From the NCBI GenBank assembly GCA_025997215.1, contig BNUH01000035.1, positions 1-28,373 on the forward strand: 28,373 bases of DNA. The letters are read 5' to 3'. This document shows positions 24,530 through 28,373 of the stretch, in pieces. Position numbers and translations under genes: made by a program. Position 1 is the first letter of the stretch. Every line of letters begins with the position of its first letter. Origin of the DNA: Clostridia bacterium (GTDB taxonomy: Bacteria > Bacillota_A > Clostridia > Christensenellales > Aristaeellaceae). Below the pieces are notes generated by a model. It was not told the DNA's origin, did not search any database, and saw nothing but the letters and a program-made list of their open reading frames with translations.

Positions 24530-24876
24530 TTAGTTTTGAAGGGCGGCGCATATATCTCGCATGCGGTATAACGGATGGCAGAAAATCTATCAATGGGCTA
24601 TCTGCAATGGTAAGATATAGTTTTCAAAAAGAGCCGACAGAAGATTCGATCTTCGTGTTCTGCAATAGAGATCGCGACAGATTGAAGATACTGGAGTATG
24701 ATGGGAATGGATACTGGCTGTATCTGAAACGCTTGGATGAATGTCGTTTTCAGTGGCCGGACGATGATGTTAATAAGACAATGACCTTGACGAATGAGGA
24801 ATTACATCACTTGCTAAGCGTGCCTGGATTGACCAAAAAGTTGAAACATAGAGGAAAGAAAAAGCAGATTGTATAA
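24526..24876 (+). CDS. tnpB: IS66 Orf2 (TnpB) accessory protein
   Basis: The 116-aa product carries the IS66 Orf2 (PF05717) pattern: RRIYLACGITDGRKSINGLS (7-26), FVFCNRDRDRLKIL (about 44-57), YDGNGYWLYLKRLDECRFQW and the C-terminal ELHHLL. ATG 24526 is chosen over GTG 24517 because it overlaps the tnpA stop (ATGA) and has GAGGTG 8 nt upstream. It has no known catalytic residues and acts with TnpC in transposition. Confidence 0.92.
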   Translation: MISFEGRRIYLACGITDGRKSINGLSAMVRYSFQKEPTEDSIFVFCNRDRDRLKILEYDGNGYWLYLKRLDECRFQWPDDDVNKTMTLTNEELHHLLSVPGLTKKLKHRGKKKQIV

Positions 24877-24951
24877 GCAAAGAGCGAGAGGTTTCGACAA
24901 AATGCTGTCGGACTTCTTGCATTATTATGGGAGTAGTGGTAATATTATGCA

Positions 24952-26670
24952 ATGGAGTCAACAACAAGCGTGGTAGATGATCTTGTCTCACTGAAGCAGG
25001 ATATCAACCAGCTGAACCGATTGATCGAAGCGCCGAAAGCAGACGTAGTGAGTCGGGCTGCGAAGTTAGCGCGCGTAGAAAAGGGTATACACGAGCGTGA
25101 CGAGTTAATCATGCAATTGCAGGCTGAGAATGAGCAATTGCGTCAGAGTAAAGAAATAAGCGACGAAAAAGATCGTTTACATAACCAAGAGCACTTTGGA
25201 TCATCGACGCAAAAGACCAGTAGGCTATTGAATGATGAAGAACAGGCAGAGCAGGAAGCCTATGCAATAGACGATGAGCTGGAGTCTGAAGCAAAACCGA
25301 AAGAGCGCAAACGCGGCAGCAAAGAGCAGGGTAAGCGTGTTCGGGAGATGAGCGCGTTGAACCCAATAACGGAGTTATATGAGGTGCCCGAATCGGAGCG
25401 TGAGTGCCCCAAATGCGGCAGTACTATGGAGCGCATATTTGATGAGCATGCGCGATATCGGATTGATCGGATCCCCGAGAAGTGGGTAGTACGCGATTTG
25501 AAACGGCAGGTGCTAGAGTGCCCTTGCTGCCGGAAAAATGGGACAATGTCACGCAAGCATGCGAAAGTACCGCCTGCGTTATTTAGAGGATCACCGCAAT
25601 CCGCAGAGGAAATCGCATATGCGGTAGATCAAAAGTTTACGTACGGGGTGCCGCTGGAACGAACGGTGAAAATGCTGCGCCGAGATGGAGTACCGATAAC
25701 CTCCACGGATTTGACCCGAGGTGTCAACAAAAGCGCGTTACTGTTTCTGGAGCCATTAGTGGAGTTAATGCATAAGGAGGCGCTCAAAGAAGAGATCCTC
25801 CACGTGGATGAGTCATGGTTCCAGGTGAACAGAGAACCAGAACGTAAACCATCGACGCAATCGTACATGTGGCAGGAGCAGACAGGAAAGTATGCTGTAC
25901 ACCCTATTATATTATTCTTTTACTATATGACCCGAAAATACGCCAACGCGAAAGAAATACTCAAAGGCTTCATTGGTTACATCATATGTGATGGGTATCA
26001 GGCCTATCACGAGCTGCCATCTGGGATAATACCGGTAGGGTGCTGGCAGCATTTGAGAGAAAAGTTTGTGAAAGCGCTAAAAGTAATGGAGCCGAACCAG
26101 AGAAAAGGTTCACCAGCGGATAAAGGGCTAAATCTAGTAAACCAAGTATTCAATAACGAATCTGATTGGGATGAACAAGGGCTATCGCCCGATAAGAGAT
26201 GTATAGAAAGATTGAAATGTAGTAAACCCACGACCGATGAACTCTTTGAATGGGCTACACGGATGTTAGAGCAGCCGAATATAGCTTCGTCAGACAATTT
26301 GTTGGCGAAGGCGCTGCGCTATGCCATAAATCAACGCGAGTATCTGGAAAACATATATCTGGATGGAAGATTAGAGGTTTCGAATAATCGCGCTGAGCGG
26401 ATATTCGCGCATTTTGCGATATGTCGGCGTGCATTCCTATTCGCCGATACTGTCGACGGTGCCCATGCCGACGCAATCTATTTCTCGATCATGCTCACGG
26501 CGCATGCCAACGGACTCCATGCCAGGAAGTACCTTCAGTATCTATTGGAGCATTTGCCTGGCGCAAAGATGAGCGAACTGCGCAACTATCTACCGTGGAG
26601 CGAGACACTCCCCGATTGGTTGCGGTTACCAAAGGGTCAGCAAACGCCAAACCCCGCTTCCGTGGCTTAA
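24952..26670 (+). CDS. tnpC: IS66 DDE transposase TnpC
   Basis: The 572-aa enzyme has an N-terminal coiled coil (about 10-80, heptads with IMQLQAENEQL), a Lys/Glu-rich linker, a zinc-binding CPKC (152-155) / CPCC (190-193) domain, then the DDE core with HVDESWF (Asp286), IICDGYQAY (Asp347) and NNRAERIFAHFAICRR (Glu482), and a C-terminal IS66 tail LPWSETLPD. It cuts and joins the 24242 and 26721 ends. Length and all catalytic residues are intact, so the IS is predicted to be active. The start ATG 24952 has no strong ribosome site; the gene is 75 bp after tnpB. Confidence 0.94.
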   Translation: MESTTSVVDDLVSLKQDINQLNRLIEAPKADVVSRAAKLARVEKGIHERDELIMQLQAENEQLRQSKEISDEKDRLHNQEHFGSSTQKTSRLLNDEEQAEQEAYAIDDELESEAKPKERKRGSKEQGKRVREMSALNPITELYEVPESERECPKCGSTMERIFDEHARYRIDRIPEKWVVRDLKRQVLECPCCRKNGTMSRKHAKVPPALFRGSPQSAEEIAYAVDQKFTYGVPLERTVKMLRRDGVPITSTDLTRGVNKSALLFLEPLVELMHKEALKEEILHVDESWFQVNREPERKPSTQSYMWQEQTGKYAVHPIILFFYYMTRKYANAKEILKGFIGYIICDGYQAYHELPSGIIPVGCWQHLREKFVKALKVMEPNQRKGSPADKGLNLVNQVFNNESDWDEQGLSPDKRCIERLKCSKPTTDELFEWATRMLEQPNIASSDNLLAKALRYAINQREYLENIYLDGRLEVSNNRAERIFAHFAICRRAFLFADTVDGAHADAIYFSIMLTAHANGLHARKYLQYLLEHLPGAKMSELRNYLPWSETLPDWLRLPKGQQTPNPASVA

Positions 26671-26699
26671 GTATATCATGCTTTTTCCTCGTTTCAAGA

Positions 26700-26721
26700 C
26701 ACCGGATTATGAGGGGCTTAC
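26700..26721 (-). repeat. IS66 right terminal inverted repeat
   Basis: Reverse complement of 24242-24263 with one mismatch (GTAAGCC versus GTAAGCG at base 7). Confidence 0.93.
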
Positions 26722-28107
26722 TTCAGGTACGACGGTTTCGAGCCAATATATCGCGAACTTTTCGAGCGTCCATAATTTATTGCACTCCAAGAGTCGTTTG
26801 CGCTCCTTTTCGAAATCGAATGGGCGGTTTTCTGGATTATTACCAGTCCAACCAGGCAACTGCGAGAACCAACTGCGGGTAAGTGTGCCAAACGTGCGTT
26901 CGATAGTTTTGGATCGCCCTGTTCGAGGAAGCGCATGCTTCACGGATACATTAAGCGCAGGAAGCAGCGGATTATCGCAAAATGCACGATTCAAATATCG
27001 TTTGGTTTCAAGTCGTTCGCGCATGACAGGATCGCTGCCTTCAATAATCTTGGAGCGATAATCACGCCCGCGATCTACGTAAAACACTTCGGGTAGACCG
27101 TAGAATGGCGAATCTATTGTGAAAGCGGCGGCTCTGCAAAAACACTCGGCAATCGTTTGGCTATTGGGACGCAAGGTTACTATAGAGCCGACAATCGCAT
27201 CGCTCGCAGCATCTGTGACAACAGTCAGCCATGGTCTGGCACAGATCGGTTGTTTGTTAGCGTCAGAGCCGACTATAACGATAACATCAGCAAGATGATG
27301 GTCGCCAAACCATACGGTGTTAACAGATTCTGGCTTATCGCGTTTAGTCTTGTGGGCGTAATGGGCTTCCCAAAAGTTGCGACCGCTGCGTGAAAAGGCA
27401 GCTTGCTGATCGCTAATTGAGGACAATAAACGATTAACAGTCCAGCGCCCTGCCGTGCAAACCATGCCGGATTTGTCAAAAAGACAAGTGCTATTGTAGG
27501 CGCAGCGCTTACACGCGAGTTTACCAAGTGATTCCGCCTCTTTGTTCAAGCTTTCAAGCAAGATGTTTTGTGAAGGATGGTTGGGACGAAGATGATGGTA
27601 AATAAGGTAATCCATCGCCAACGAGCATAGTTTCTTGGAATGTATACCTGTTTGAGGGGAAACTAGTTTGCGAAGATCGCTTTTCATCAAAAGCTCCTCT
27701 TTTCGATAGATTGTTGGAACGCTAATACCGTGGTTGCTGGCATAAATAGCCAAGCGCTGACTGAAACATCCGTCGGACGACATTCGCAGCAATGAAACTT
27801 CCTTTAACACTCTGATGTCTTCGAACAGAAGTAAGAGGGCACTGTCTCCACGTTCGTGCAGTATGGATATTAAGTCTACGCTAAAGAATTGATCTTTCAA
27901 TAACATCGTCTTCAGATAACGGTCTGCAGCGTGGCGCGGCAAAGAACGCAGAGGTATCCTTACAACCTCAACGCACTCAGTGAGCTTGTCTTCCGATAGA
28001 TCCGGATTTGCAGGAATGAGACCCTGCTTAATCCATTTTAACCATTTGGGGATAGGGATATCGGAGTACTTGGCAGCCTCCGAAATAGTTGGGTAGTAAT
28101 CAAACAA
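26722..28107 (-). pseudogene. N-terminal and catalytic part of the MuA-like transposase
   Basis: From TTG 28107 (AGGAGG 7 nt upstream) 462 codons belong to the gene; the frame then runs four codons into the IS and stops. Order of parts: a Mu-type DNA-binding N-terminus (ISEAAKYSDIPIPKWLKWIK; VVRIPLRSLPRHAADRYL, 49-65), helical binding domains, a cysteine cluster C199-x2-C202-x5-C208-x8-C217, and the DDE core with WFGDHH (Asp269), FYVDRGRDY (Asp345) and KTIERTFG (Glu403). The Asp-Glu spacing of 58 is close to that of MuA (D336-E392) and unlike Tn7 TnsB (D361-E396). Joined to 23526-24233, the protein is 697 aa. The broken form keeps the catalytic triad but loses the C-terminal ATPase-contact region. 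Confidence 0.87.
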
Positions 28108-28127
28108 TAACGATCCTCCTTCGAGGC

Positions 28128-28162
28128 AAAAAAATACTCAGACCATTTGTCTGGCCTGAGTA
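28128..28162 (-). terminator. Intrinsic terminator/attenuator before the MuA-like gene
   Basis: On the minus strand TACTCAG (28162-28156) pairs with CTGAGTA (28141-28135), with an inner CCA/TGG extension and a six-base loop, followed by TTTTTTT. It ends 7 bp before the AAGGAGG site of the transposase. Transcripts arriving from outside the right end would stop here, protecting the host from read-through expression; a regulated attenuator is the alternative. Confidence 0.72.
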
Positions 28163-28211
28163 CTATCGCACAAATTGAGGCGAGCTGTCAAATTTTAGTG
28201 CTTTGTGGCGC

Positions 28212-28247
28212 GGCGCACTTTTTTCTCATGTATTGTGCGCCGTGACA
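28212..28247 (-). repeat. Right terminal inverted repeat of the Mu-like transposon
   Basis: Reverse complement of the left end with one mismatch, ending CCGTGACA at 28247, and carrying the same internal palindrome. Confidence 0.9.
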
Positions 28248-28373
28248 GTAGAGCACTTACTAAGTCGTAACCACTCGGTCAGGTAGTAGTCTGCTTTGCG
28301 CAGGCAAAACCATGAACCAAATAGAGCTCCAAATTAGCAACAACATAGCGATACTCGCGACAGACTCGCTAAT
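28248..28373. other. Right flank, no confident gene
   Basis: A plus-strand ATG at 28312 (MNQIELQISN...) preceded by AGG could start a gene that runs off the window. On the minus strand a frame open from the window edge ends with TAG near 28256. Neither is recognised, so the identity of the disrupted or neighbouring host sequence remains open. Confidence 0.3.

Larger units (their letters stand above)
24242..26721 (+). mobile_element. IS66-family insertion sequence
   Basis: The 2480-bp element has 22-bp imperfect terminal inverted repeats that begin GTAAGC and share CCTCATAATCCGGTG (24242-24263 and 26700-26721, one mismatch). It is flanked by an exact 8-bp duplication TTCAGGTA (24234-24241 and 26722-26729), the size known for IS66. 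It carries tnpA, tnpB and tnpC in the usual order. The perfect duplication and intact genes point to a recent insertion. Confidence 0.95.
22504..28247 (-). mobile_element. Compact MuA/MuB-type transposon, interrupted by IS66
   Basis: The element is bounded by 36-bp terminal inverted repeats that start TGTCACGGCGCACAA, with a single mismatch between ends. It contains only a MuA-like DDE transposase and a MuB-like ATPase, both on the minus strand. Without the IS66 insertion and its duplicated 8 bp it is about 3.26 kb. TGT...ACA ends plus a transposase/AAA+ ATPase pair are typical of the Mu, Tn7 and Tn5053 group. No 5-bp target duplication is visible (ACCGG on the left, GTAGA on the right). The transposase gene is split, so the copy is probably immobile unless helped in trans. 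Confidence 0.85.

Noticed and set aside
22504..28247. Tn7-like or CRISPR-associated transposon
   Set aside because: No TnsA, TniQ/TnsD, Cas gene or CRISPR repeat is present, and the Asp-Glu spacing of the transposase is Mu-like, not TnsB-like.
22499..28252. 5-bp target duplication of the Mu-like transposon
   Set aside because: The flanks are ACCGG and GTAGA, which do not match; recombination with a neighbouring end could have removed the duplication.

Overview
The window reads as a Gram-positive, Paenibacillaceae-like (Bacillota) chromosome segment. The evidence is strong purine-rich ribosome-binding sites, frequent TTG/GTG starts, a fragment resembling a large AraC-type sensor-regulator, a GH4 glycosidase, and a Wzx/Wzy-type exopolysaccharide locus. 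The species assignment is inference. The polysaccharide block (about 10.3-16.5 kb) is visibly AT-richer than its flanks, as expected for a horizontally exchanged surface-glycan locus.

Region 1 (1-2.4 kb): a truncated AraC-type sensor gene enters from the left and runs into the 3' end of an intact NAD-dependent GH4 glycosidase on the minus strand. The glycosidase has a recognisable promoter with a palindrome on its -35 box. Upstream of it lie two perfect 18-bp inverted repeats 223 bp apart.

Region 2 (2.4-6.4 kb): a graveyard. A near-consensus sigma-A promoter leads into the decayed remains of a polyprenyl-phosphate sugar transferase and a fragment of a CapD/FlaA1-type dehydratase. Next come a DUF4314/DUF5049-like small protein, a PIG-L-like deacetylase without its metal-binding motif, and a CapD-like gene with a one-base N-terminal frameshift and a lost C-terminus.

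Region 3 (6.5-21.5 kb): a mostly intact exopolysaccharide/capsule locus. It has an initiating sugar-phosphate transferase, the GDP-L-fucose pathway (mannose-1-P guanylyltransferase, gmd, fcl), WecG/TagA, GT4 and GT2 glycosyltransferases, two hexapeptide acyltransferases, a GT42-like putative sialyltransferase and a Wzy-like polymerase. These are followed by a CMP-sialic (nonulosonic) acid set (neuB, neuC, a free-standing CBS protein, neuA) and a MurJ/MviN-type flippase. Together they suggest an acylated repeat unit containing fucose and sialic acid, assembled on undecaprenyl phosphate, flipped and polymerised.

Region 4 (21.5-28.3 kb): a stack of mobile DNA. Three sites starting TGTCACGGC lie in the same orientation at 21477, 21998 and 22504. 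The first two each carry a small minus-strand coding tail, a terminator and a plus-strand XRE regulator. The third is the left end of a compact MuA/MuB-type transposon (22504-28247) with 36-bp terminal inverted repeats. An IS66 element (24242-26721) with an exact 8-bp target duplication is inserted in its transposase gene; removing it restores a 697-codon transposase in frame. The IS carries a hairpin suited to blocking translation from read-through transcripts, and the MuA-like gene is preceded by an intrinsic terminator. No tRNA, rRNA or CRISPR array was seen.
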